Both the position numbers and the translations under genes were made by a program. DNA of 64,000 nt from Rhexocercosporidium sp. MPI-PUGE-AT-0058 (lineage: Eukaryota; Ascomycota; Leotiomycetes; Helotiales), in the NCBI GenBank assembly GCA_020746875.1, contig JAGTJL010000003.1, positions 1,178,001 to 1,242,000 of the forward strand, read 5' to 3'. Within the stretch, counting starts at the first letter, position 1; each line of letters begins with the position of its first letter. Positions 47,262 to 57,847 of this stretch are shown here, one piece after another. Under the pieces are notes generated by a model that had not been told where the DNA came from, searched no databases, and worked only from the letters and a program-made list of their open reading frames with translations.

Positions 47262-48851
47262 ATGTCATTCTTCTCTGTCGCGTTCTCGTGGTATACTCTC
47301 GCAGGTCTCACCGCCCTCCCGATCATAGCACTGATCAACGACATCTGGACATGGTATCGTATGCCACCGGGACCTACACCTCTGCCATTCATAGGAAACA
47401 AATTACCAACCTCTCAGCCATGGATACAATTCCAAGAATGGTCAAAAATCTACGGCCCCATCTTCACGGTCTGGGTGGGAAGACGTCCGACGCTCGTGAT
47501 TTCAGATCCTCACGTAGCTGTTGATTTGATGGAAAAGAGGAGTACAAAGTACTCATCCAGACCGAGATTCGTCGTTATGGGAGAGATGTACGCAAGCGGC
47601 TCTGTTCTGGTCCAACCTTACGGCAAAGAATGGTCAATTCGCCGAAAGCTCCTACATCGAGCCCTCACCCCAGCTGCTCTTCGAACTTACAGAGCTAGGC
47701 AAGAAGCTGAATCCACGCGCCTGGTCTACCAAGTTATGCAGAAACCTGATAATTGGGAACGGGCATTCGATCGGTTCACATCCAGCGTTGTATTCTCCAT
47801 TTCGTACGGACGAAGAATCGATTCTGTGGACTCCAAGACTATCCGTCAAAGACTGGAATTTATGCAGTTCATGGCATCTTTGAATGTCCCGGGAGCCTAC
47901 AAGGCTGAGTCTTTTCCGATCCTAAAGCATGTACCGTCGATTTTGGCGCCCTGGAAGCGCAATATCAGGGAGCATGCAGAGATGGAAGCAGCAGCCAATA
48001 TGGCTCTTCTTGATGACGTTAGAAGAGATCTGAGAGATGGGAAAGAGAAGGGCCATGCTGTTACCCCTTCTCTCGCTTCAACTCTTCTGGCTGTTCGAGA
48101 AGAAGAAGCGATCCCCTTACCAGACAAGGACTTTTCATTCGTGCCAGCATCTCTCTTCGGTGCCGGAAGTGATACCACAGCTTCAACTATGTGTTCGGGG
48201 ATTTTGATGCTTGTGACGAATCCGAGTGTCGTCCGCATGGCTCAGGAAGAATTGGATTCTGTCATTGGCTCTGACCGACTGCCAACATTCGACGACGAGG
48301 CCAACCTGCCATATATCCGAGCCCTTGTAAAAGAGATCCTCAGGATACGCCCAGTCGCCGTCCTCGGAGGAACGCCACACGCATCAACAGAAGACGATTT
48401 CTACGAAGGTTTCCACATCCCCGCCGGAACGACGATTCTCGGCAATTCTTGGGCGATTAATCTCAACGAGGAATATTACCCCGACCCTCATCAATTCAAC
48501 CCAGCACGCTTCCTCGATCAAACAGATCCACGGTATGTCACAGAGTTGAAGGGAGCCAAGTCTCACCCAGCAAAAGCGGGACATTCTAGTTTTGGCTGGG
48601 GTAGACGAATTTGTCCTGGCGCAGACCTCGCAGCGAATTCACTATTCATCGCTGTTTCCAAGCTCGTCTGGGCGTTTGATATCTTGCCCACAAGAGACTA
48701 TGATACTTTTGACTATACTGGTGGATTCAATATACGTCCGAAGTCTTTCCATTGCTTGATCAGAGTTAGAAGCGAGACGCACCAGAAGGTTCTGGAGAGG
48801 GAGAAGATATTGGCTGATAAAGAGATGGAAAAATTCCCTGCTTATGACTGA
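47262..48851 (+). CDS. Cytochrome P450 monooxygenase
   Basis: Predicted ER-anchored haem monooxygenase. Single exon of 529 residues, unusual in this intron-rich window. The ATG at 47262 gives MSFFSVAFSW, and an N-terminal hydrophobic anchor (about residues 3-26, SWYTLAGLTALPIIALIND) is followed by the Pro-rich hinge RMPPGPTPLP. The I-helix motif is FGAGSDTTAS (about residue 297), the ExxR motif lies in KEILRIRP (about 356), and the haem-binding loop is FGWGRRICPGADLA with the cysteine near residue 450. The PERF-like segment is FNPARFLD. The general layout resembles fungal CYPs that oxidise polycyclic or aromatic metabolites (the group that includes O-methylsterigmatocystin oxidoreductase), but I cannot assign a CYP family. 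The neighbours (FAD monooxygenase, exporter, GST, CoA ligase) suggest detoxification or secondary metabolism. Confidence 0.95.
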   Translation: MSFFSVAFSWYTLAGLTALPIIALINDIWTWYRMPPGPTPLPFIGNKLPTSQPWIQFQEWSKIYGPIFTVWVGRRPTLVISDPHVAVDLMEKRSTKYSSRPRFVVMGEMYASGSVLVQPYGKEWSIRRKLLHRALTPAALRTYRARQEAESTRLVYQVMQKPDNWERAFDRFTSSVVFSISYGRRIDSVDSKTIRQRLEFMQFMASLNVPGAYKAESFPILKHVPSILAPWKRNIREHAEMEAAANMALLDDVRRDLRDGKEKGHAVTPSLASTLLAVREEEAIPLPDKDFSFVPASLFGAGSDTTASTMCSGILMLVTNPSVVRMAQEELDSVIGSDRLPTFDDEANLPYIRALVKEILRIRPVAVLGGTPHASTEDDFYEGFHIPAGTTILGNSWAINLNEEYYPDPHQFNPARFLDQTDPRYVTELKGAKSHPAKAGHSSFGWGRRICPGADLAANSLFIAVSKLVWAFDILPTRDYDTFDYTGGFNIRPKSFHCLIRVRSETHQKVLEREKILADKEMEKFPAYD

Positions 48852-48997
48852 AATGGCGTGGATGAGCTGGGGTCTGGAAAATTGAATTCGGGAGTGAGAA
48901 ATTCATGCAACCGTATATACGGAAGGTCTTATGTACATAGAGCGGTTTAGCCTAGCACCAACATCTTGCCCAGCACCAATCTATATTAGTTTGGCTT

Positions 48998-50371
48998 TCA
49001 TTGTCCCTTTCCGCAGAAGTTGGCAGTCAGAACAGCCCGATATCTCATTTGACTGATTTTCAGGATATTGAGTGCTACAGTGAGGCCATCTGGTGACATT
49101 GAAAATTCCTTAATCCAAGGTCGAATATTATGCCGTGCTGCGAAAGTGAAGGCATCAATGTGATTCTTTCGAGATGCTTCGGTGCTCCCTCTACAGAAAA
49201 TGTTGGCACCGAGTACGACAACCCCGATTTTTTCTTTGATGACTATTTACATGATTCTGTGTCCTGGAGAAGGGAACTGCATGTAGCTGTAGGAGTAAGG
49301 AAATTCAATATGGGAACCAAGGAAGAGTATTTAACCTACGGAATTACCAACGGTTCTTCTTGAATATTCAGAGGAATTATGGTGGCGCGTCGAGCTAGGA
49401 CTTGCATGAATCTGTCGCTTTGAGAGCTACATCTCCAGAGTAAGGTAGATGGGAGAGGTCTTACTTCCTGAAATCCGGCAAACCTCCACCACAAAGAAGC
49501 AGTACATTTACTCCATCTTTGACCTCCAGCTGATCTTCACTAAATGAGGGTATAAATGGAATTCGGTAGCTCCAAGCGTCATCGCATCATCCTTTTTACT
49601 CTCACCCCTTGCGAAAACGATAGGTCACACCCCCAAGCTCTTGCGTACTAGAAAGCAAGATGCCCAGTTCCACCCATGCCAGCAATACCAACCCGATCGG
49701 AAGGTTTCGCAACAGCCACATCACGGGCTTCATATACCGTGATCTGAGAAAATAAGTAGGAATAATCGTGGGGGAAGAAGGAGATTTACACCAGCGAACT
49801 GCAGGGTACCAGCATACTTTGACTCAATTTCTTTGGTAATCGGGTAGACAAGTCCAGATGTTTGACCACAAAATCTCCATATGCTCCCTGTTGGAGCTCG
49901 CCATACTTCTGACAACGAGATTCGGGACAATATTGACGGTACCCAGAGACGCACTCATGGCAATGGCCACATGACTACTTTTTCCTATGGTAAGTACTAG
50001 ATACATTTTGATTGTTGGAAAGAGCAAATACTGAGAATTGCCAACTAGGAAAGTTGTTAGAAATGAATCAAATCATGTCGTCGAAATCGAGACGGAGAAC
50101 GGGAATGAAACAAATAAAATAGAATCTACCCCAAACCAACTCTTTGTCCAATCTCGACAGCCGTAACGCTATCTCCTACTTTCTCGATGATGACTACTCC
50201 TTCATGGCCGAGTCCACATGCAGAATTCCGGTCATGTACATCTATTCCGCAGGTGCCAGAATGTGTCACTTCGACGAGGACCTCGATACCGCTAATCGCT
50301 CTTTGGGATTTCTTCAGGTGTATTTTCCCGTTCGAGCCGCCAGCGAGGTAAGTTATGGCTTGCAGCGCCAT
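48998..50371 (-). pseudogene. Broken zinc alcohol dehydrogenase (medium-chain family)
   Basis: The minus strand from the ATG at 50371 (MALQAITYLAGGSNGKIHLK) to a stop at 48998-49000 carries the ordered blocks of a roughly 350-residue zinc ADH, scattered over frames. Blocks seen are the catalytic Zn region GTCGIDVHDRNSACGLGHEG, structural Zn lobe CGHCHECVSGYRQYC, YGELQQGAYGDFVVKH, EIESKYAGTLQFAG, the Rossmann motif VGIAGMGGTGHLAF, LLLCGGGLPDF, LARRATIIPLNIQEEP and the C-terminus IDAFTFAARHNIRPWIKEF. Lesions include an in-frame TAG (complement at 49648-49650) right after GGTGHLAF, a base loss near 49857 (HLDL, where the frame changes), a further frame change near 49590 and a stop within the PGHRIM segment near 49247. 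Some breaks may be introns, but the TAG and the frame changes are not at splice sites. It is transcriptionally unremarkable and probably non-functional. Confidence 0.85.
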
Positions 50372-51517
50372 GATCCGTAGATATTTGTTAATATATGAAA
50401 AGGAGCTGGAAGGAGAGTGGATGCTGTTGGTTGGACTCCCGGGGCGTGCACGGTACGTCATCTGACCCGTGCTTCCGTTTAGTAGACTCCTGTTTCCAAC
50501 CCTGTTTTCCTATTCAGACGAGCTTCTTTTAAGGAGCTAGCTAGAGATTTAGTCGGTCTTCTGTCGTCTAGGAAAATACCCCCGAGTCAATTGTATCCAT
50601 GACTTAAATCGCTTTGATGTGGAGGTAGATAGGACGGAAGGTACCGCCAGTGTCACGGCGCCCGCTGTCCCAGAACACTCTATGTTTTGGAGCAAGGGAT
50701 CGGTGCAGTACTACATTCTGAGTCCAATGTATTTTGCCAATAGATAACTTCCAATTCCAGTCGTCTCAGTCTTGGATCTAGAAACTTCGCAGAGGTCACT
50801 CGTCGAAGTATGTTAGAGGCAATAAATATGATGAGAGCTGTCTAGCTGAATCATAGGCGCATCAATTATGTACCCTCGCTCCTTATGGTTACATCTCACA
50901 ACCAAGTCTAAATTTCTGCTGAGCATTAATGACCTTTGTCTGGTTGCGACATGCTTAGATCTGTCCGGACACGTCCAAATAGTAAACTCAATCTCGCTTA
51001 GCATTGTTTACTGCTGTTTCACCTCAACGTCCGGAGACGGCGAGAAATAGAAGAATGATTTGAACAGTGGCGCATGAGCCCTAGGTAAAAAACATTGAAG
51101 ATATATCCCCGGTTAAGATATACTCAAGAAGATGTAATGGCAAAACTCAAATACTCCCAAACCGCTAATCCAGATGATGGTTCCATTTCGCGGTTAAGTG
51201 GAGTTAAGAAGCCAAAGACCAGCTTGAAGTTTATATGGCAGAAGAGGTTTTTTTGGTTAAAGTTACGATTCTATGAGTAAAATTTTCAGCCTGTGGATGT
51301 GTTATCGCGCAGTCTAGGAATTCTGTCTAGCGACTGAGGGGACTTGTCCCAGTTGAGGCCCTGTCAAATGAATGTGTAGTGTGTATACACTGAGGTACGA
51401 TAGAATGGATTCAAGATCTCCTCATGCTACACATATGTTATCGTTCGGCGAGAAGACAATACGAGAAAACAAAGACGACAAATGAAACCTCGAGGCTTAA
51501 TTCTGCCAGGCATTAGA
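50372..51517. other. Intergenic, no gene seen
   Basis: Short frames only. The region lies between the dehydrogenase pseudogene and the GST gene. A 61-codon plus frame at 51095-51280 has no recognisable motif. Confidence 0.4.
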
Positions 51518-52323
51518 TCATTCTTTCCCGGCAGCCATAACCTTAGCCATCAACTCCACCCTCTCCTTCAACAGCTTCTTCAGCAGCGGTTTCTCAGTAA
51601 TTCTCTTCATCCATGCATGCGCATGTGGGAAATCCTTCTCAACATCATAGAACCCAGGGTTCTGCTCCGAAAGCGTCACAGCGATCTCCTGCCAGGTGAC
51701 AAATGCCAGATCCGCATACGTACACTTGTCTCCAACGAGGTATTCTCGTGTGGCTAGGTGACTGTCGAGAACGCTGTGCACGCGCTTGATTTCGTTCATG
51801 TAACGCTCGACTACTGAGGGCAGTTTCTCGGGGAAGAGGTGGATGAAGACCCTGTGAATGTGAGGACTTAGTTGGGGGGTGGTGGGTGTAGGGACTTACC
51901 ATGCTTGCCCGTAGTATGGTCCCTGACCCGACATCTGGAAATGAAGGAATTGCTTGCAGTGGTAGTACTCTTCTGTTCCTTGGGGGTAGCTGAGCTTATG
52001 ATCTGTGTCGTACTTCTCGATCACGTATCTGAGTTGGCAAGAAAATTAGCGCATACACGAATCCATGGATTTCTATCAAGCACATACTCTATGATGGCAC
52101 CCGATTCCCAGATCTTAAGTCCCGTATTGGGATCAATCAGAGTGGGGAGACGGCCATTAGGGTTGAGCGCTGTGTATTCTGGCTTTTTGATGTCGGTCAT
52201 GGGAACAGTGACAGTTTCGAAAGGGATGCCTAGTTCGGTGAGAAGGATGGAGACTTTGCCTGGATTTGGCCCAAGAATGCCACCATAAAGCTGGAGAGGT
52301 TTGAAAGCGGATGTAATTGTCAT
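51518..52323 (-). CDS. Glutathione S-transferase, Ure2-like (theta-type)
   Basis: Predicted cytosolic detoxification enzyme conjugating glutathione to electrophiles. Minus-strand exons are 52088-52323, 51900-52028 and 51518-51851, total 232 residues. Start MTITSAFKPLQLYGGILGPN. The N-terminal thioredoxin-like domain shows KVSILLTELGIPFETVTVPM, KKPEYTALNPNGRLPTLIDP and the glutathione-contacting WESGAIIEYV (the ESGAI motif typical of fungal Ure2-like GSTs). The all-helical C-terminal domain has MSGQGPYYGQAWFIHLFPEK, YMNEIKRVHSVLDSHLATRE, and the N-capping box YLVGDKCTYADLAFVTW. The end is LLKERVELMAKVMAAGKE. It belongs to the oxidative gene group and could handle reactive products of the P450 or monooxygenase; that link is inference. 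Confidence 0.92.
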
Positions 52324-54170
52324 TGTGCTATGAATTTCTGTTTACGAAATGCTGGAGTGAGAAGAAGAAAGATTTTGTTTTGGTATCTGAGTATTTGGTT
52401 GCAGGAGTTAGAGGGACCTCGAGCTTTATGTAAATTTCGACTCCCAGAAGTAGCTTCAGTACAGCAGAATTTGAGTAGAGTCCAAAGATGTGATGGCCGT
52501 CTCGTTCTATTGGCTTGATGGACCGTACGAGTATGATTCGCAGTCTCGCACACTGGACAACCCTTGCCACGGACGAAACTTCGGACGAAACTTCGGACGA
52601 AACCTACAAATACCAGCTTAAGACTGACAAAGCTCCACACGTTATGGGAGTACCAATATCTCCTGAAATTACAAAGCATAACGTAAGGAGCGGGAAGATA
52701 GTGAAACTCGATGGTAATGTTTGGTCCGTGGCCGTCGAATTGTTTGGGTTGGGCATAACTTTGTGCAGTGCTATGCGAGAGTTGTGCATATTTAATGCGA
52801 AAGCTGGACGGAGAGGCTCCTACCCGCTGTGATGAGACTATACTTACGAATTGCTGAGTAAACAATATTCAACGTCCGGAGCGGGAAATATGGATCTAGA
52901 CTTCACTCTTTTTCCTGTTCCATGATAATTTTCGGTCATTTCCCAGGAGTTCAAAATCAGTAGTGGTATCCAAGTCACGTGCTACTAGATGTTTGCGTAG
53001 GTATCGGTTGTCGGCCGCAAAAGGCATAGGTGAGAGCATCTCAAAGAGCATTACAATATTGCACTTTACTTAGTCGAGTCTTGTTCTGATGATTACTAGG
53101 CGTCTATATCTTTTCACTTATCTACGTACATTCCATACCTTGTCAAGTTAACACAGAGATCTCCCCCCGTCTGCTGTACTGAGCTGAGCTAGATCTCACA
53201 CGATGTCTTCGGCCGTAACATCGGGACCCCTGCAGAGAATCTTCCATACCCAAAAATCTCCTGTATACTCATGTACTCTTCACATCGGGAATTAAAATCA
53301 GAATCAGGTTGGCCCTCAGTACAGCCTTGGTCAATTGGTATGTTTGGAAACGCCGAACAGCCCAAAATATCCCAAAGGTCTAGGATTTTGCTCCTTTCAA
53401 ATAAGCGTGAAATCAGCTGTAACATACGAGAATCTACGAGTAATCTTAGACGGTCTTGAAGCATCAGCCTGACTGTTCTTGAAATTCACAATCCCGCACC
53501 TAGACCACCTCCCTCCCCTTTCGAAATCTGGGGAAGGAGTCTGATTCTAACCAGAACAGGCCAGTCCTAATTACTGGGAACATGGCTTCTTCAACTTATC
53601 ATCATGCCGATTCGTATTCATGATGAGTGAACAAAACCTTTCGAATATTAATCAAATGTAGAAGCTCTCGCTGTACCTAAACGCCGAGATCTTATTTCAT
53701 TTAGCGACACGTCCACCAAAGCCTAGCCGACACAGTACTCGGTTGTTGCATCTCGCTTCGAATTCACGGGGCTAAGAACCGCCTACTGTACCTATAATAA
53801 CCCGAAGTAGAATGACGTCCATGTAGTTTTGCTGGTACAGTAGGCAGCGTAATATGCTGTTGGTGATCAACATCTTTGATATTGATAGGCTGGCATCAAT
53901 ACGCAGCGTTCCTATCCAATACATCTCATGCCCATGCGCCTCGGGCTTCACAACGCCTTGTCGGGTTCCTTGCAGGCGTCAGACTTGGCTTCTCTTGACC
54001 AATGTCGGCAGGCCTCACGTTAGCAATTCCAGGGGCCGTTTGATTATTGATTGGAAGCAAGTAGGAATATAGATACAGATACTATATCACCTTTTACCTC
54101 TGGATTTTCTTTGATCATTTCGCTCATCGTTACACACCATTCGTTCCATTCACACTGCAATAATTTCGAA
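52324..54170. other. 1.8 kb intergenic region, divergent promoters
   Basis: Separates the minus-strand GST gene from the plus-strand CoA ligase. No gene is seen. It carries a short 12-base tandem repeat (listed separately). Confidence 0.4.
52570..52605. repeat. Three tandem copies of a 12-bp unit
   Basis: The unit CGGACGAAACTT occurs three times in a row, the last copy ending CGGACGAAACCT. It sits about 250 bases upstream of the GST start, so it could be a tandem factor-binding site; that is a guess, as no factor motif was matched. Confidence 0.75.
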
Positions 54171-55916
54171 ATGGCTACCGAATCTCCATTTCCCCCATTC
54201 GAGATCCCTGAAATAGATGTCTGGAATTTCATATTCGAAGGAGAGAGGTCATTTCCCGATAACAAAGGTGAGTTCCTCTATCTCATAAGCCACCATCTAA
54301 TCGTATGATTTTTGCAGTTGTCTACGTCGACGCCAAAACCTCTCGTCAATACACATTCCAAGAAGTCAAGGACACAGCAACAGCTTTCGGACATGCCCTC
54401 CGTACCAAATGGAACTGGAACAAGGGCGATGTCGTCGGTTTCTACTCTCCAAATTGCATCGATACACCTGTCTTGACTTTTGGTTCCCTTTGGGTGGGCG
54501 GCATCGTCTCTCCTGCGAATCCAGCTTCATCTGTCCAGGAACTTGCTTTCCAACTCAAGGACTCTGGAGCCAAGGCTTTGATTACACAGCGCTCATCTCT
54601 CAACATTTCATTGGAGGCTGCGAAGATAGCCGGAGTACCACCGAATCGAATTCTCTTGATGGGTGATGAGAAGACTAGTGGGATTACTCATATGCAGGAA
54701 TTCATCGCTTCAGCTAGGATTACTCCTCCATTGAAACGTCAGGTACCCGCAAATACCGACTTGAGCTTTTTAGTCTACTCTTCAGGTACTACTGGCTTGC
54801 CTAAGGGTGTTATGCTCACTCATCGGAATATTGTGGCTAATACCCTCATGACTGATGTTGGATCATCCGAGCTGAGTTCTGGAGATGTGCTCATAGCTGT
54901 TCTGCCTCTTTATCACATCTACGGTAAAGCTCAGACCCAAATCCCGTACACCAATTCCAGTACTTACGCACCATTCAGGTCTTGCTCTCCTCATAATACA
55001 CTCGATACACAGAGGTGCCAAAGTCGTGGTCATGCCCTCCTTCGAACCCCAAGCCTTCCTTGGAGGAATCCAAAAGCACAAAGTCACATTCGCTTACCTC
55101 GTCCCACCTATCGTCCTCCTCCTTGCCAAGTCCCCAATAGTAGACAACTACGATCTGCATAGTGTCAAAATGATCGCGTCCGCTGCTGCACCTCTGACAC
55201 TAGATCTTATCGAAGCTGTTTGGAAACGTCTCAAAATCCCCATCAAACAAGCTTGGGGAATGAGTGAGACGAGTGCTGCTATCACGACACAGCTGCTGGG
55301 TGATTGGAAGGTAGCTATGGGATCTGTCGGCAAGATCTTACCGAATCAATCTCTGAGGGTTGTTAATGCGGTGGTCGATATACTTCCCGCGGGTGAGGAC
55401 GGCGAGTTCTGGGTTAAGGGCCCAAATGTATTCCCTGGATATCTCAACAACCCCGCAGCAACTGCGAGTTGTATGACAGAGGATGGGTATATGAAAACCG
55501 GAGATATCGGCCACATCACGGCGGATGGACATGTATACATCACGGACCGTCTGAAGGAACTTATTAAGTACAAGGGCTTCCAGGTCGCGCCGGCGGAACT
55601 CGAGGGGTTGTTAATCGGACTTGATCAGGTCGCTGATGCGTGTGTCTTGGGTATTTGGAATACGGACCAGGCGACCGAGGTGCCGAGAGCGTATGTGGTT
55701 AAGAGTCAAGCTGCGAAGAACATCGAGGATGCGGTGCTGGGGAAGCAGATTGTGGGTTGGGTGGGTGCGAAGGTTGCTAGGCATAAGAAGTTGAGGGGGG
55801 GTGTAAGGTTTGTTGAGGAGATCCCGAAGTCTGCTGCGGGTAAAATTTTGAGGAGGATTTTGAGGGATAAGGTTAAGGCTGAGGAAGAGGCGATGAGAGC
55901 GAAGTCGAAGTTGTAG
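54171..55916 (+). CDS. 4-coumarate-CoA ligase-like acyl-CoA synthetase with PTS1
   Basis: Predicted peroxisomal adenylating enzyme that activates aromatic or medium-chain acids to CoA thioesters. Exons are 54171-54267, 54318-54923 and 54979-55916, total 546 residues. Start MATESPFPPFEIPEIDVWNF. Adenylate-forming motifs in order are P-loop YSSGTTGLPKGVMLTHRN (about residues 184-201), QAWGMSETSAAITTQ (A5, ATP binding), GYMKTGDIGHI (A7) with DRLKELIKYKGFQVAPAELE (A8), and PKSAAGKILRRIL carrying the catalytic Lys (A10, about 515). The C-terminus is AKSKL, a canonical PTS1. This matches fungal 4CL-like enzymes of peroxisomal beta-oxidation of aromatic side chains or secondary metabolites. The exact acid is unknown. 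Divergent from the GST gene. Confidence 0.94.
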
Positions 55917-56102
55917 GAAATTATGCTTTGACGAATGAAATACCTCTGAAGTGAGTCTCACTCCACACGGACATTGCTTTGGTCCCTTGTGGAACTTCGC
56001 GTGACCCATTTTCGTTGGAAGATTATCTACTACAGATACCTAAGCCACCTCTTCCATGGCTCCTTTGCCATCCAAACTTGCTAGTCGCTAACGTCGAATC
56101 TA

Positions 56103-57847
56103 CTAATTCACAGTAGCGTACCACTTGATCTCTTGATCCAATGTCCGAATTGGCGGTGTTTTCCCATTCTTGCCTCGTAAACTGACCTGACCAGGTCCAT
56201 TCGCAAACAGCGTTCTCCCATTCCCATTATCACTAGTCCGATCATAAACATTGCCCATGACATCAGATCCTGAATTTTTACCACCACCCTTCACCAACGT
56301 GCACATAGGCGTAATACTGCCCGAGACAAGCGCCATACCAAGCCGATCACCCTGCTTAACTGCCTTCCCAACCGGCACGCGAACAACCTGCAAAGACTGT
56401 GACGTATTCGAAGGAACGAGATTGAACGTCGTTAGAGTCTCCCAAATATAGCGAGGAGTGAAGAAATTCGTGTCGTTGTCGTATCGGAAAATGGTGATGG
56501 TGAGGTTGCCTGTTGGTGCAACGCCGGCGATATTCACTCCTACTTCGGTGAGTTTGCCACTTTTGGATGATTTCCATGTTTGGTAAAGTTGATAGTAGGG
56601 TAGATTGCAGGATGCGGCGTAGGATTCTATTTCTCCTGAGCCGTCTGTAGCGGAGACTGCGCGGCCTAACATGGGATCCGACACGCCTGTTCCAGAGGTG
56701 AGGGAGACGGTGACGGACTTGGAGAGCGAGCAGTCTAGGTCTTTCAAAGAGCCATCTGATTTGAACTCCAATTTTTGGAATTGGTGTCCGTGAGTTGCAG
56801 TTCGTGTTCCAACGATAGGTGCTGTGCGGAAGAGGTCGGCGGAATGGATGTATGACGTAGCTCCGCTATTTGGTGCTGGCAGGGTGAGGACGCCTGTTGT
56901 CTGACCTCCGCAGGTATCGGAACTGATGATTTGTCGTATCCATGGCCCGGATATGTTCTCGGAGCGGTAGACAACGAGAAGTGTGCCTGTGCAGAAACCA
57001 CAAGTGTTGGATGCTGTGATGTAGAAGTAGTCACCTCGCTTAAAGATGTCTGGAGATTCGGCTTGCATATCTACAAGATCACTGTTTGTAAGGACATGAT
57101 ATGCTGTACTGGTTGTATTGCGCATATCTGGTGTGAGCCTCTGGACGTAGAGGCTTTGGAGAAACGGTGGCCAGATTGATGCACCAGTCGTAGAGAAGTC
57201 TAGGAGGGCATAGGCTATGTAACCTGTGCCATTGATGACATGAACGCTGAAATCTCCCGCTTTGAAAGGACCTGCAGGCTGGTAGCCGACTAGTGCTCGG
57301 TTCTGGCTGCGAACAAATCCACCAGTGGGAAAGTTGCTAGTGAAGATTGCATAGCCTGGGGTCTGAGCATCAACCCAGAGTATGTAATTGTTGTTTATGG
57401 CACTGTAGATGATATGTGGTCGGCCACAACTGCCTGACAATGTTGCGCCGCAAAGAATTTCAATCTCAGGAGTGTTGGGGTCGAAGAGAAGGCCGTTGTA
57501 ATGCCATGTGCGGAGGTTGGTGGAAGAATATGTTGCTACTCCGCAGAAGTCCTTTCCACAACCAAATGGAAGACCGTACCAGACGTAGGCACCCCCGAGC
57601 CAGTCAACCTTTCCACCTGTGAGAGCAAAGACATCAATATTGATAAGAGAAGAATGGTGAAAAGGGTAGATGGTTGGATCCAAGTACAGGATAGGAACGA
57701 GGCAGTGAGCTTTGACGTACTGGTCAGGTCAATTGCATTGCCATCTGTATCAAACTGATACTGGATAGCATTACTGAAGGTTGTCGACACGGAAGAAGCA
57801 GCAGAAACCCAAAAGACAAGAGTTTCAAGAATCACAAGAAGTTTCAT
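56103..57847 (-). CDS. Secreted GH43-like five-bladed beta-propeller protein
   Basis: Predicted secreted glycosidase-like protein of the GH43 (arabinan/xylan-degrading) clan; activity is unproven. Minus-strand exons are 57721-57847 and 56103-57616, total 546 residues. The start at 57847 gives a compact signal peptide, MKLLVILETLVFWVSAASS; the ATG at 57865 (MFNSTP...) is in the same frame and equally possible. The propeller part shows the opening blade FDTDGNAIDLTSGKVDWLGG AYVWYG, then FCGVATYSSTNLRTWHYNG, CGRPHIIYSAINNNYILWVD, MQAESPDIFKRGDYFYITAS (a GH43-like acidic motif) and VYRSENISGPWIRQIIS. The C-terminal half (about 350-546) is a second domain, apparently beta-rich (GVNIAGVAPTGNLTITIFRY, VRVPVGKAVKQGDRLGMALV), of unknown role. 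Eight or more NxT/S sites suggest glycosylation. Confidence 0.8.
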
